DNA of 64,000 nucleotides from Cerasicoccus maritimus (GCA_031296935.1 JAVDPD010000012.1:62001-126000); one strand, 5' to 3'; counted from the first letter of the stretch, positions 9,774 through 18,941 are shown. Program-made: numbers and translations. Notes: generated by a model from the letters alone, not told the origin.

Positions 9774-11357
9774 ATGAAACGAAAACAACAGCATGTAACG
9801 CAAATGCGCCCCGGGAGAAGCATAAAAGCCTGGGTCGTGCTGAGCATCTTCATCTTTGGCGCGATTTACTCATCCGCAGCCGTCACCTGGCAAGCAAGCC
9901 CCAAGCAATCCTTTAAAGTCGGTTTTCCCGCTGGAACCGGCTCAGTCACGCTAGAGCCCGGCACCGCATATCCGATTATCTGGGAGAAGCAAGACGAGTG
10001 GTACATCACCGTCAATTTAGACGGCAAGGCTCGCAACCTGCTCGTGAGCAAAACTTCCGGTGCCACCACACGCGATAATGAACTCGTGGTGGCCAAGCCG
10101 TTGAAAATCGACGCCAGCCAGCAGTATGCAATCCTTCGAAAAGAGGAGCAGTATCCTGTCATTGAACGCTCCGAGGATAAGATTTCCATCGAACTGCCTG
10201 ACGATAGCCCGCTACGCACCTGTGCCTTTCCCAAAAAATATTTCTCGCTGATCGCGATCATGGTCAGCGAAGATTCGCTCGCCCCGAGCGAGAGCGGCGA
10301 CGCACTGAAGCAGCAGCATGACGCACTTAAAAAGCAGCACGCCCACGACCTCATCCTGAAGGCCGACAAGCCGGAAGACTACGTGCTGCTCATCATTGGG
10401 GACGCAGGCTCGGGCACCGGATTCCTGATGCGCGAGGGCGACAACGTTTATTGCTACACCGCCTTCCACGTCATCGACGGATTGAAGGGCATGCAAATCT
10501 TCAAAATGAGCGGCGAAGAGCTAACGCCACTCACCCTGGAAGTCTCCAACCGGCGCGACATCGCGCGCATGCTCATTGGGGGCATCGACAAGGCCTTGCC
10601 CGGCTTTCGCGAGGCAAAAATCGGCGAGGAGCTCACCGTTTACGGCAACTCCCAGGGCCGCTATCGCATCACCGAGCTAAAGGGCAAAGTAACCGGCGTC
10701 GGCAACAATGAGATCGAGACCAATGCCGAGTTCACCTCGGGCAATAGCGGCAGCGCCCTGGTGGCCAAGAGTGACGGCTATGCAATTGGAGTGGCCAGCT
10801 ACATCGAATCCAGCGCATCCCCCGACGACCTCAGCGTGCGCGGCACCCAGTTTGCCAAGCCCCGCCGTGTCAGCGAGGCGCTGGACGATCGTATCGACTG
10901 GATCAACGCCGACCCCAGGCGCCTCATTTCCGCCAACCGAAAATACCAGGAGAACAAGGAATTCATCGGCCAATGCCTCTACGTGATGCTGCGCATCGTC
11001 GGCAACCCCTACAAGCCGGTTAGCGACCTGAATATCTCCGACCTAGGCCTGAAGCGCTGGATCAGCAACTACAACCGGCGAATCCAGCAAGCGCGCAAAG
11101 GAGTCTCTGATTACGAAAACAGCCCCGAAGGCGTTCAGGAATTTGCCAGCGATTTGCTCGTGCTTTACAAAGAAGAGATGGAGCGCTTTACCCGCTTGTG
11201 TAATGCCCGCGAAGCGCAAATTCGCGCGATGCGCTTCTACCCGGGAACTCATTTCCAAAACGAACAAAACCAGCGCATGCTTTACGAGATGGAAGCCTTG
11301 AATGAGATCAACGAGAACTTCGTCCGCCGACTGCAAACCCTGGCTTCAGGCAACTAA
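9774..11357 (+). CDS. secreted trypsin-like serine protease
   Basis: 527 residues with an N-terminal hydrophobic signal (about residues 20-36, ending SSA). A peptidase-S1-like core follows a roughly 200-residue N-terminal region. GSGTGFLMREG and CYTAFHVIDG carry the catalytic His, and ETNAEFTSGNSGSALV carries the Ser nucleophile in GNSGSA; an intervening Asp is likely (DIARM). A helical C-terminal region of about 140 residues is rich in Glu, Arg and Gln. It probably acts in the periplasm or outside. No PDZ domain is seen, so this is not a typical DegP. The gene starts 28 bp from divergent hrpB. Its TAA stop forms the start of a palindrome. Confidence 0.75.
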   Translation: MKRKQQHVTQMRPGRSIKAWVVLSIFIFGAIYSSAAVTWQASPKQSFKVGFPAGTGSVTLEPGTAYPIIWEKQDEWYITVNLDGKARNLLVSKTSGATTRDNELVVAKPLKIDASQQYAILRKEEQYPVIERSEDKISIELPDDSPLRTCAFPKKYFSLIAIMVSEDSLAPSESGDALKQQHDALKKQHAHDLILKADKPEDYVLLIIGDAGSGTGFLMREGDNVYCYTAFHVIDGLKGMQIFKMSGEELTPLTLEVSNRRDIARMLIGGIDKALPGFREAKIGEELTVYGNSQGRYRITELKGKVTGVGNNEIETNAEFTSGNSGSALVAKSDGYAIGVASYIESSASPDDLSVRGTQFAKPRRVSEALDDRIDWINADPRRLISANRKYQENKEFIGQCLYVMLRIVGNPYKPVSDLNISDLGLKRWISNYNRRIQQARKGVSDYENSPEGVQEFASDLLVLYKEEMERFTRLCNAREAQIRAMRFYPGTHFQNEQNQRMLYEMEALNEINENFVRRLQTLASGN

Positions 11358-11373
11358 CTTTGCATCGCAAAGT
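11356..11373. repeat. dispersed palindrome at a stop codon
   Basis: AACTTTGCATCGCAAAGT, whose first two bases belong to the TAA stop of the protease gene. It ends 2 bp before the convergent lyase stop. One of more than 20 copies of the ACTTTG-n5-CAAAGT family in the window. Confidence 0.85.
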
Positions 11374-11375
11374 CT

Positions 11376-13427
11376 TTACGGCGCCAGCCTCAAGCCTTCC
11401 CGAAAACGGTCAAGCAGCTGATCCCAATTCGCATCGACCGGTGCAATAATCCAGTAGAAGGTTGCCGGAGCAGTAAGCTGGGTGCTGAAAATCGCCTGCG
11501 TCGCAGGGAATCGCTTATTAAAGGACGGGCTATACCAGCCCGCCTCAAAAGGCTCCGTTTGGCCGCGCAGAAGATCTACCGCCCAAGGCTTGTCGCTAAC
11601 TAATACCATGCGCAGATTCGCGCCCTCGGCATCCACTGTCACCAAGCCATCATCATCCTGCTCGACCATGCGATCCGGGTGAAACAACCAACGCGCCTCC
11701 ACCGTCGTCGGCCCAAAAGCAATCACTTCATCTTCCACAATCCAAGCCTCCCCGCGCAGGTAGCGCACCGTGCGCCGGTGGGTGCGTGGCCCCTGCCCCT
11801 TGAGCGGCTGCGCGGGGAACTGGACGCTAGCGGAAAAAACATCCTCACCCTCGCCAATCTCCGCTACGACCTCCATTGGCGTGCCGACTTTAGACGGGCC
11901 GGGCAGCGGCGCCAGCCTGTCGAGCATGATCGTGTTGTGCCCCATCGGCCCGGTGAAGTAATCCCGCGTCGCACCAGGCAGATAGTTGTAGCGCCCGGTA
12001 TCGACGAGGAAATCTTTTCTGCCAAAAGACACCGACAAATGCAGCCGATCATTGTGGTGGTGATCGCTGCCGTAGGGGCCGATATCGAAGAACGCCCATT
12101 GCGCATCCCCCGTCCAGCCGTCGCGCATAATCGCGTGCCCCGCCCACGGATAGTACCGCGACTTGAACCCCTCAGGCTCTTGCCCACTTACACCTGCTGA
12201 CGCGAGGTATTCCCAATCCGGATGCTCAAACCATTTCAAGGCCCGCTGCAATTCGCGGCGGTTATTGATCAGGTCAGAATCATTATTGAGCGGGCCATGA
12301 CCATCGGGGCGCATCGCGTAAGCGAAGTAGTCCCACATGCGTTCCACACCAGGCTTCACGCGCTCGATGTATTTCGTTTTACCAGAGGCAACCAACAGCT
12401 CCAGATAACGCTGAAAACTCAGCAGCGCTGTGAATTGATAATGGTTCGTGAGCTCTTCATAAGCGCCATCAGGATAGACCTGCTTTTCCATCAAGCCGGC
12501 TACGGTGCTCACCGAATCATCGAGCCACGCCCCGGCGTCTTTGAACTCCGGAAACGCAATCGCGAGCAGCCCCAGCATGACCTTTTCCGTCAGCAAATGA
12601 TTGCCCCATAGGGAGGGGTAATTCAGCAGCGCATCGGCGTGATCAGGAATGCTCGACAGCAGCAGTAGCCGCGCACTCGGAGAAAAATCCGGCGAGTCTT
12701 CCAGGCGCACAAAAGCAAACAGCCATGCGCGGTCGATGCGGCGCGCTACCTCCAGCGGACGCCAAGCCGACGAAAACGAACGTCCACCCGGGTAGGGATT
12801 CGCGCGCACCCAGTCGGCAATATTCTCGCCGGCAAACTTCGCGTAGCGCGGATCACCCGTCTGCTCCCACATCGCAGTGACGGGTATCAGGTAGCCCATG
12901 CGGTTGATCCACCACGACCACTCCGGATCATCGCGCGGCCCGCGATCCGCCCAGTCGAGGAGTCCATTCTCCTGCCGAGGTTGAAGCCCGTAGTTTCCAT
13001 GCTGCTCGTAAATGTCCTGCATTACCAGCTCGGCCATCGCATAGTTCGCACCGATGCCCGAGACGTCCTCCGAAATAATCTCAGCCCACTCACGCTGCCG
13101 GTAATACTCGACCAAGGCCAGGCCCGCGGCCTCAAGATCGCCAGATTCGTAAAACGCCTTCACCGACTCAAGGCCCGGGTAGCCTAAATTGATCTGCTCC
13201 AGCAAACCACGTAGGCGCTCGCTCGATATTTCCAACGGCTCATTTGGCAGCCGCTCGTCGGGCGCGAGCTTAACACCCGCCCAGTCGATTTCCGCAGGCG
13301 GCCGCCATTCCGCAGCTTGCGCCTTCACTTCCGCCACGGTCGACGCTACATCGCCATAACCGGACGCAGCCAAAGCGCTCAACGCCACCGCGCAAACCAG
13401 CCCCCATCTGCGCATTGCCCCGCGCAT
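11376..13427 (-). CDS. heparinase II/III-like polysaccharide lyase, secreted
   Basis: 683 residues from MRGAMRRWG, preceded by AAGGA; a start 18 bp upstream is also possible. A signal peptide (to about ASG) leads to an alpha/alpha-toroid resembling the heparinase II/III N-terminal domain. Conserved motifs include RPLEVARR, NHLLTE, NHYQF and ANPYPGG-like. A beta-rich C-terminal heparinase II/III domain follows with SDHHHNDRLHLSV and DTGRYNY. These His and Tyr residues fit the metal-binding and catalytic residues of PL12, PL15, PL17 and PL21 lyases, which cleave uronic-acid polymers by beta-elimination. The actual substrate (alginate, heparin-like or other) cannot be told. No other lyase genes lie adjacent. 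Confidence 0.8.
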   Translation of the reverse strand: MRGAMRRWGLVCAVALSALAASGYGDVASTVAEVKAQAAEWRPPAEIDWAGVKLAPDERLPNEPLEISSERLRGLLEQINLGYPGLESVKAFYESGDLEAAGLALVEYYRQREWAEIISEDVSGIGANYAMAELVMQDIYEQHGNYGLQPRQENGLLDWADRGPRDDPEWSWWINRMGYLIPVTAMWEQTGDPRYAKFAGENIADWVRANPYPGGRSFSSAWRPLEVARRIDRAWLFAFVRLEDSPDFSPSARLLLLSSIPDHADALLNYPSLWGNHLLTEKVMLGLLAIAFPEFKDAGAWLDDSVSTVAGLMEKQVYPDGAYEELTNHYQFTALLSFQRYLELLVASGKTKYIERVKPGVERMWDYFAYAMRPDGHGPLNNDSDLINNRRELQRALKWFEHPDWEYLASAGVSGQEPEGFKSRYYPWAGHAIMRDGWTGDAQWAFFDIGPYGSDHHHNDRLHLSVSFGRKDFLVDTGRYNYLPGATRDYFTGPMGHNTIMLDRLAPLPGPSKVGTPMEVVAEIGEGEDVFSASVQFPAQPLKGQGPRTHRRTVRYLRGEAWIVEDEVIAFGPTTVEARWLFHPDRMVEQDDDGLVTVDAEGANLRMVLVSDKPWAVDLLRGQTEPFEAGWYSPSFNKRFPATQAIFSTQLTAPATFYWIIAPVDANWDQLLDRFREGLRLAP

Positions 13428-13431
13428 GTCC

Positions 13432-13674
13432 TTAGGAAAGTCCACGCCCGAGCAGACGGCCCAGCGGCTTGCTCAGCGCCCACATCAGCCCGGCTATGAC
13501 GATCAAGCTCAGCGGGCGCGCCACTTGGATCAGGATGAAATAGCCGAGGTAGGTGGGGTTAAAATCGCTCGCCCCTTCAATGAGGTTTGCGACCAACAGC
13601 CACAACCCCAGCACGCCAAAGAATAACGCGCAAAGCCGAACGCCGAGGATTGCATGGGCGGTAGTGGAGTTCAT
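13432..13674 (-). CDS. small two-helix membrane protein
   Basis: 80 residues from the ATG at 13674 (MNSTTAHAILG); a GTG three codons upstream is less likely. Two hydrophobic helices (about residues 10-30 and 45-65) and a basic C-terminus (KPLGRLLGRGLS). It ends 4 bp before the lyase start, so the two are probably transcribed and translated together. I do not recognise a family. Confidence 0.6.
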   Translation of the reverse strand: MNSTTAHAILGVRLCALFFGVLGLWLLVANLIEGASDFNPTYLGYFILIQVARPLSLIVIAGLMWALSKPLGRLLGRGLS

Positions 13675-13694
13675 GAAGCCCACCTTAGTGGCCG

Positions 13695-13788
13695 AAGATT
13701 AAAGGAAAAAGATTAAAGATTAAAGTTTTTCGTAGCCCCAAGCCCAGCCGCGCCTCCCCTTTTTCCTTTAATCTTTTTCCTTTTTCCA
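13695..13788. repeat. inverted simple-repeat arms upstream of slyX
   Basis: Purine words GATTAAAGGAAAAAGATTAAAG (about 13697-13725, with a slipped extra GATTAAAG) face their complement CCTTTTTCCTTTAATC-TTTTTCC (about 13758-13786) across about 30 bases. The RNA could fold into a long imperfect hairpin between the divergent small membrane gene and slyX. The same words occur inside the dnaE insertion near 2525-2560. Confidence 0.7.
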
Positions 13789-13801
13789 CTTAAACGCTTC
13801 C

Positions 13802-14011
13802 ATGAACTCCGACGACTTCGAGCAATCCATCATCCGCCTGGAATCCCAGTTGGCGCACCTGCAGCGCCACGTGGAAGAGCAGGACCGCGAGATCTACCGT
13901 CAGGGCGAACTCGTCAACCGCCTCGTGAGCGAATCGAAAAAACTGCGCGACCAAATGCAAAACATGGCCGACGCCAAGGACATCCCCAACGAACGCCCAC
14001 CGCATTATTAG
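13802..14011 (+). CDS. slyX: SlyX family protein
   Basis: 69 residues, the usual SlyX length. A long amphipathic coiled coil with heptads (IIRLESQLAHLQRHVEEQD, ELVNRL) ends in a proline-rich tail with the family's PPHY ending. SlyX is a small coiled-coil protein of unknown biochemical role. The gene stands alone, with an inverted simple repeat just upstream and a dispersed palindrome (14021-14035) separating it from a convergent kinase gene. Confidence 0.9.
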   Translation: MNSDDFEQSIIRLESQLAHLQRHVEEQDREIYRQGELVNRLVSESKKLRDQMQNMADAKDIPNERPPHY

Positions 14012-14020
14012 ACGACCAAG

Positions 14021-14035
14021 CTTTGCGTTGCAAAG
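14021..14035. repeat. dispersed palindrome between convergent stops
   Basis: CTTTGCGTTGCAAAG sits between the slyX stop (14009-14011) and the PfkB stop (14037-14039). Read leftward, the PfkB TAA is followed directly by ACTTTGC, the same stop-plus-palindrome arrangement as at 11356 and 50641. Confidence 0.85.
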
Positions 14036-14036
14036 T

Positions 14037-14888
14037 TTAGACCGCGCCGTCCTGCCCGGCAATCATCGCGCCACGCGCGCAGGCCGCCTTCAGCGCCTCG
14101 GCAACCGGCTGACCTGAAATCAGTCCGAAAATCAAAGCCGCCATAAATGCATCTCCCGCACCCACCGTGTCTTTCACTTCGACGGGCGGTGACTTGGCCG
14201 AGTGGACCTCGCCATTGTCCCAGAAAACACCGCCCTCGGCGCCACGGGTTACGCAGATACGCTGGCAACCGGCAATCACCTTCAGCTTCGTGCATTGCGA
14301 CGCGACGCCGTCCACTGAGTCAGCGGGGTCGGAGTCGGTCAGGCGGCCCAGTTCGATCTCGTTGAGCTTCACCAAGTCGGCTTTAGCGGCGAGCTTGAGC
14401 GCGAGCTCCACATCGTCGTAAGGCTCGCGTAGATTCACATCCAGGCAGCGCATCGGCCCCTTGGGCGTCAGCAGGGACTCCAGCCGCTCGCGATTGGTGT
14501 GCAGCCGCAGCGCCAAAGTTCCGTAAACGATCGCTTGCACATCTTTCACTGCGGAGAGCACACATTGCCCTACATGAATTTCGTCCCACGCAACCGGCGT
14601 CGGAAAAGTGTAGCTCGCATTGCCCTCATCGCTGAGCGATGCGATCACCGTTCCGGTCGGCAACTCATTGTCGCGGAGGACATATTCCAAACCTACGCCG
14701 TGTGCCTCAGCTCGCCGTAGCGCTTCGTCGCCAAGAAAGTCTTTGCCTACCGTGGACACAAGATGCGAGTCAGCACCTAGCTGCGCCAGGTGACACGCGA
14801 CATTAAAGGGCGCGCCGCCGAGGAAAAGCCCCCGCGGCAGGCAGTCCCACAGGATTTCGCCAAAACAGATAATGGATGGTTGAGGCAC
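14037..14888 (-). CDS. PfkB-family carbohydrate kinase (fructokinase-like)
   Basis: About 283 residues from a GTG at 14888 (VPQPSIICFGEILWDCLP). The ORF is open further upstream, but that sequence is not PfkB-like and runs towards the divergent methyltransferase. Family signatures: GGAPFNVACHLAQLG near the N-terminus (sugar-binding PfkB signature 1) and DTVGAGDAFMAAL near the C-terminus (signature 2, with catalytic Asp in GAGD). The order and length fit fructokinase or other ribokinase-like sugar kinases. It would phosphorylate a cytoplasmic monosaccharide, possibly fructose. No transporter is adjacent. The start is uncertain. Confidence 0.85.
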   Translation of the reverse strand: MPQPSIICFGEILWDCLPRGLFLGGAPFNVACHLAQLGADSHLVSTVGKDFLGDEALRRAEAHGVGLEYVLRDNELPTGTVIASLSDEGNASYTFPTPVAWDEIHVGQCVLSAVKDVQAIVYGTLALRLHTNRERLESLLTPKGPMRCLDVNLREPYDDVELALKLAAKADLVKLNEIELGRLTDSDPADSVDGVASQCTKLKVIAGCQRICVTRGAEGGVFWDNGEVHSAKSPPVEVKDTVGAGDAFMAALIFGLISGQPVAEALKAACARGAMIAGQDGAV

Positions 14889-15015
14889 AGTATAATGAGG
14901 GGTCGAAGTTCCGTTAAAAGCTCGCCCTGTATCATACACCACCCCAAGCAGAACGCAAAAAGAAACCTGCGCTTCCGTTCTTGGCGGACGCACTTTTTTC
15001 CCTACTGTGGCGTAT

Positions 15016-15765
15016 ATGAGCGTCTACGAGACCGAACCCTTACTTGCCCAATATTTGTTACTTCACTACGGCACCGCCGATGAAGTGCTACCCTTCGCTT
15101 TCGGGCCCAAGAGCGCGCTGGACTTCCCACTTCGCTGCGTGGAAGACCTCGTGGCCCGCATCGATATCCCCGCCAGCGCCCGCGCGCTCGACGTCGGTTG
15201 CTCCGTCGGTCGTACCAGCTTCGAGCTCGCCCGCGTCTGCGAGGAAGTGATCGGCATCGACTTCTCCCAAAGCTTCATCAACGCCGCGCTTACTTTGCGG
15301 GACAAAGCTCAACTCGACTACGAACGCCCGCACGAAGGCGACATCACCCTGCGCACCACCGCCGTCGCACCCGACCGAGTGGAACGCGAGCGCGTGGACT
15401 TCCGAGTCGGCGACGCCATGAACCTCCCGGCCGAGCTCGGTCAGTTCGACGTTGTCATGGCGTGCAACCTCATTTGCCGTCTCCCCGATCCGATGAAGTT
15501 CCTCAGCCGCCTCAAAGAGCTTGTGAAACCCGGCGGTCAGTTAATCATCACCACCCCATTTTCCTGGCTCGAAGAATACACCCCCAAGGACAACTGGCTC
15601 GGCGGCCTACCCGACAAGTCTGACTCATTTCTCGGCCTCCGCAGCGCGTTGAGCACCGACTTCAAGAATGAGCTTACGCAAGACATGCCCATGCTCATCA
15701 AGGAGCACGCGCGCAAGTATCAATGGACAGTCGTCCAAGGCACACGCTGGCGTCGCAAAGGCTAA
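15016..15765 (+). CDS. putative 4-mercaptohistidine N1-methyltransferase (OvoA C-terminal-like)
   Basis: 249 residues from the ATG at 15016. Opening YETEPLLAQYLLLHYG, then LPFAFGPKSALDFPLRCV, is the signature of the methyltransferase domain that forms the C-terminus of ovothiol synthase OvoA, also found as a separate protein. SAM-binding motif I is ALDVGCSVGRTSFELA; later motifs are DFRVGDAMNLP and PGGQLIITTPFSWLEE. In ovothiol synthesis this domain methylates the imidazole of 4-mercaptohistidine. No sulfoxide synthase gene is in the window, so the pathway role is inferred. An in-frame copy of the dispersed palindrome (15292-15309) encodes TLRDKA. Confidence 0.8.
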   Translation: MSVYETEPLLAQYLLLHYGTADEVLPFAFGPKSALDFPLRCVEDLVARIDIPASARALDVGCSVGRTSFELARVCEEVIGIDFSQSFINAALTLRDKAQLDYERPHEGDITLRTTAVAPDRVERERVDFRVGDAMNLPAELGQFDVVMACNLICRLPDPMKFLSRLKELVKPGGQLIITTPFSWLEEYTPKDNWLGGLPDKSDSFLGLRSALSTDFKNELTQDMPMLIKEHARKYQWTVVQGTRWRRKG

Positions 15766-15796
15766 ACAAAAACCCCCTGCGCCCACTCTACCGCTA

Positions 15797-15830
15797 CAGC
15801 TTGCCTGGAGACTGCGCCCGACCTTTGCCA
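15797..15830 (+). repeat. copy of the TCTGGAGACTGCGCCC repeat
   Basis: CAGCTTGCCTGGAGACTGCGCCCGACCTTTGCC-type word downstream of the methyltransferase stop. Close copies occur at about 7054-7082 (within the element after hrpB) and 53762-53793 (after the terminase gene). The core GTCTGGAGAC is itself a short palindrome. Confidence 0.7.
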
Positions 15831-15915
15831 GCGATCTGTAAAAAGAAAAAGTCGCGCCGAAATTCCTTTGCCAACGGCGGCAACGTTGTCTGTATTCCAC
15901 CCTTTTTCTCGCGCT

Positions 15916-18261
15916 ATGAACGAAACCCATGTGATCTCCATTGCCCAGGAAATTAGCGTCCCCGTCATGCAAGTGGCGGCGACGGCCAAACTGCTCGACG
16001 AAGGCGCCACCGTGCCCTTCATCGCCCGATACCGTAAGGAAATGACGGGGCAGCTGGACGAAGTACAGATCACCGCGATTCGCGACCGCCTGGGCGAAAT
16101 GAAGGCCCTCGACGATCGCCGCGCATCGATCGTGAAGTCCCTCGAAGAGCGCAACCTGATGACCGACGACCTCAAGGCCAAGATCGACGCCGCCGAGTCC
16201 GTCGCCCGCCTGGAAGACGTTTACCAGCCCTTCCGCCCCAAGCGCCGCACCCGCGCCATGATCGCGCAGGAGAAGGGCCTCGCCCCGCTGGCGGATTTCC
16301 TCTTCGAAAACCAGGGCGCCGCCGTCGACGCCGAGGCCGCGAAGTTCATCGTTGAAAGCGAGGAAGAAGACAAGGCCGTGCCGGACGCAGCCGATGCGCT
16401 CAAGGGCGCGCGCGACATCCTCGCCGAACGCTTCAGCGACGACACCGATATGCGCGTGAGCATGCGCAAGCTTTACGAAGAAGACGCCATTCTCGAGTCC
16501 AAGGTCATGTTTGGCAAAGAGGCCGAAGGCGCAAAGTTCCAGGACTATTTTGACTTCAGCGAGCCGCTCGCCAAGGTGCCCTCGCACCGCATGCTGGCCA
16601 TCCGCCGCGGCGCGAACGAAGGCTTCCTGTTTTTCCGCATCGTCGTGGATGAAGAGCACGCGACCGGCCTCATGAAGCGCCGCTTCCTCGCGGGCAACGG
16701 CGAGGCTGGCAAGCAAGTCGAGCTCGCCATTGAAGACTCCTTCAAGCGCCTGCTCGGGCCGTCGATGGAGACCGACTCGCGCCTCTCCTCCAAGAAGCGC
16801 GCCGAGGAGCAAGCCACGAAGGTCTTTGCCGAAAACTTGCGCGAGCTGCTGCTTGCTTCGCCGCTCGGCCAAAAGCGCGTCATGGCGGTCGACCCCGGTT
16901 TCCGCACCGGCTGCAAAGTCGTCTGCCTCGACGCCCAGGGTGCACTGCTGCACAACACCGTCATCTACCCGGGCATGGGCGGCTACAAGGACGAGGAGGC
17001 GAAGAACGTTATCCTCGCGACCTGCCACCAGTTTAACATCGAAGCCATCGCGATCGGCAACGGCACCGCCAGCCGCGAGACCGAGGCGTTTATCAACAAG
17101 TGCGGCCTGCCGAAGTCGATCACCGTGGTGATGGTCAACGAGAGCGGCGCGTCGATCTACTCGGCGTCCGAAGTCGCCCGCGAAGAATTTCCCGACCACG
17201 ACCTGACCGTGCGCGGCGCGGTGTCGATTGGCCGCCGTTTGATGGACCCGCTGGCCGAGCTCGTGAAGCTCGATCCGAAGAGCATCGGCGTGGGCCAATA
17301 CCAGCACGACGTCGACCAAATGAAGCTCAAGGATAGCCTCGACGACGTCGTGGTCAGCTGCGTGAACGCCGTCGGCGTGGAGGTTAACACCGCCTCGAAG
17401 CAGCTGCTCAAATACGTTTCCGGCCTCAACACCCGCCTCGCCGAAAGCATCGTCGCCACGCGCAATACCAACGGCCCTTTCCGCTCCCGCAAAGAGCTGC
17501 TCAAGGTAGCCGGCATGGGCCCGAAGAGCTTTGAGCAATGCGCGGGCTTCCTCCGCATTCGCGATGGCGAGCACCCACTCGACGGCTCCGCGGTCCACCC
17601 GGAGCGCTACACGCTCGTGGAAAAGATGGCCGCCGACGCCGGTTGCTCGGTCTCCGATCTCGTCCACAGCGACAAACACCGCACGCGCATCCAACTGGAC
17701 AAATACGTGAGCGACGAAGTCGGCCTACCGACGCTTAAGGACATCCAGTCCGAGCTCGCCAAGCCCGGCCGCGACCCGCGCGAAAAGTTTGAAGCGTTCA
17801 GCTTCGCCGAAGGCGTCAACACGATGGACGACCTTTCCCCCGGCCTCAAGCTGCCCGGCATCGTGACCAACGTTGCGGCCTTCGGCGCTTTCGTCGATGT
17901 CGGCGTCCACCAGGACGGACTGGTCCACATCAGCGAGCTGAGCGATGATTTCGTCAACGACCCGGCAGAGGTGGTCAAAGTCCACCAGCACGTGCAGGTG
18001 ACGGTGCTCGAAGTCGACGCCGCCCGAAAGCGCATTTCGCTTTCGATGAAGACCATGCGCGACGGTGCCCAGCCGCACAAGCATGCCGGCCGTGGTGGTG
18101 ATCAACGCGGACAGCGCAACGACCGTGGCGGCTTCCGTGGCAACGACCGCGGACGCGGTGGCTACGGCGGCGGCAATCGAGGCAATGATCGTGGCCCACG
18201 TCGCGGCAACGAACGCCAGCGCAACCAGTCCTTCGGCAACTCGCTGGGTGATTTGTTTTAA
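15916..18261 (+). CDS. tex: Tex family S1 RNA-binding protein
   Basis: 781 residues from MNETHVISIAQEISV. The usual Tex order is present: N-terminal helical domain with VPFIARYRKEMTG, YqgF/RNase-H-like domain (VMAVDPGFRTGCKVVCLD), helix-hairpin-helix region (GMGPKSFEQCAGFLRI) and S1 domain (GIVTNVAAFGAFVDVG ... GLVHISELSD). Tex is a nucleic-acid-binding factor linked to transcription. Unusually, a roughly 55-residue Arg/Gly/Asn-rich tail follows the S1 domain (RGG and RGN repeats such as DRGGFRGNDRGRGGYGGG), resembling eukaryotic RGG boxes. Its last 4 bases overlap the convergent gene's stop. Confidence 0.95.
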   Translation: MNETHVISIAQEISVPVMQVAATAKLLDEGATVPFIARYRKEMTGQLDEVQITAIRDRLGEMKALDDRRASIVKSLEERNLMTDDLKAKIDAAESVARLEDVYQPFRPKRRTRAMIAQEKGLAPLADFLFENQGAAVDAEAAKFIVESEEEDKAVPDAADALKGARDILAERFSDDTDMRVSMRKLYEEDAILESKVMFGKEAEGAKFQDYFDFSEPLAKVPSHRMLAIRRGANEGFLFFRIVVDEEHATGLMKRRFLAGNGEAGKQVELAIEDSFKRLLGPSMETDSRLSSKKRAEEQATKVFAENLRELLLASPLGQKRVMAVDPGFRTGCKVVCLDAQGALLHNTVIYPGMGGYKDEEAKNVILATCHQFNIEAIAIGNGTASRETEAFINKCGLPKSITVVMVNESGASIYSASEVAREEFPDHDLTVRGAVSIGRRLMDPLAELVKLDPKSIGVGQYQHDVDQMKLKDSLDDVVVSCVNAVGVEVNTASKQLLKYVSGLNTRLAESIVATRNTNGPFRSRKELLKVAGMGPKSFEQCAGFLRIRDGEHPLDGSAVHPERYTLVEKMAADAGCSVSDLVHSDKHRTRIQLDKYVSDEVGLPTLKDIQSELAKPGRDPREKFEAFSFAEGVNTMDDLSPGLKLPGIVTNVAAFGAFVDVGVHQDGLVHISELSDDFVNDPAEVVKVHQHVQVTVLEVDAARKRISLSMKTMRDGAQPHKHAGRGGDQRGQRNDRGGFRGNDRGRGGYGGGNRGNDRGPRRGNERQRNQSFGNSLGDLF

Positions 18262-18941
18262 GGCGTGCCAGTGCTCTTGCCAGCCTTCATGCCCTTCAAC
18301 CAACGCGCATGGGCCGTCCCACATTCCGGGCAATAGTAGATTCTTCGTGTTTTTTCTGGCATAACAACACAGCCACCCAACACTCTTTTTTTATAATGGG
18401 GGAAGCTGTTTGCTAACAACTTCCAATCAGGCTCAAATTCTTCACCAAGCGGAAGGCCGTATTCTATCTCGGCGTCAATTATCTGCATTGGGCGACCATG
18501 GACCTCACACACACCGCGTTCGTATACGACGACATCATTGCTCAGAATCTTAGTAATGACAGGTTCCATTCCATCAAAACAATATTCCGGGACTCCCTTC
18601 GCCAAGTAGTCCTTTTTATCTTTTTCGCTAACACTCGAAAACAGCGACGGATGAGTTTCCTTTTCCCAAACAAGATGAAATGAATAGACCTCACCTTCCT
18701 GAATGTTCTTTGGGAAGTATTCGAAGTCGCCATATTCATCAGGCGTGTCCCACTGAATCCAGAGAATTTGCTCACCAAAAGGTAGAGTCAACATCCTGGG
18801 CAAGTCCCCAGTCTCGCTACCAGTCGGAGCAAACTCTGCGGGGGCATTGATGACGATAGGCTTATAAACATCTTCCGCATAAGTCGCGATCGACATACAA
18901 CAAACCAGCAATTCGGTGAATAATCGTCCAAAAACCTTCAT
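18258..18941 (-). CDS. exported protein with C-terminal zinc-ribbon-like Cys motif
   Basis: About 227 residues from MKVFGRLF (an ATG five codons upstream is possible). A signal peptide ends near TYA. The middle is acidic and beta-rich (LPFGEQILWIQWDTP). Near the C-terminus YYCPECGTAH carries a CxxC pair, and two more Cys (CEVHG, GGCVV) precede it, so a metal site or disulfides are possible. No family is recognised. It converges on tex with a 4-bp overlap of the two stop codons and has no room for a separate terminator. Base composition is more AT-rich than tex. Confidence 0.6.
   Translation of the reverse strand: MKVFGRLFTELLVCCMSIATYAEDVYKPIVINAPAEFAPTGSETGDLPRMLTLPFGEQILWIQWDTPDEYGDFEYFPKNIQEGEVYSFHLVWEKETHPSLFSSVSEKDKKDYLAKGVPEYCFDGMEPVITKILSNDVVVYERGVCEVHGRPMQIIDAEIEYGLPLGEEFEPDWKLLANSFPHYKKRVLGGCVVMPEKTRRIYYCPECGTAHARWLKGMKAGKSTGTP

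Noticed and set aside
13695..13788. Possible CRISPR or tandem repeat near slyX
   Set aside because: The units are 8-9 bases, not 25-35, and there are no spacers; it is an inverted simple repeat.
15625..17694. Leftward ORF of 689 codons opposite tex
   Set aside because: A shadow of tex: repeated LRAHA/VDRG-like composition from antisense codons, with tex covering all of it.
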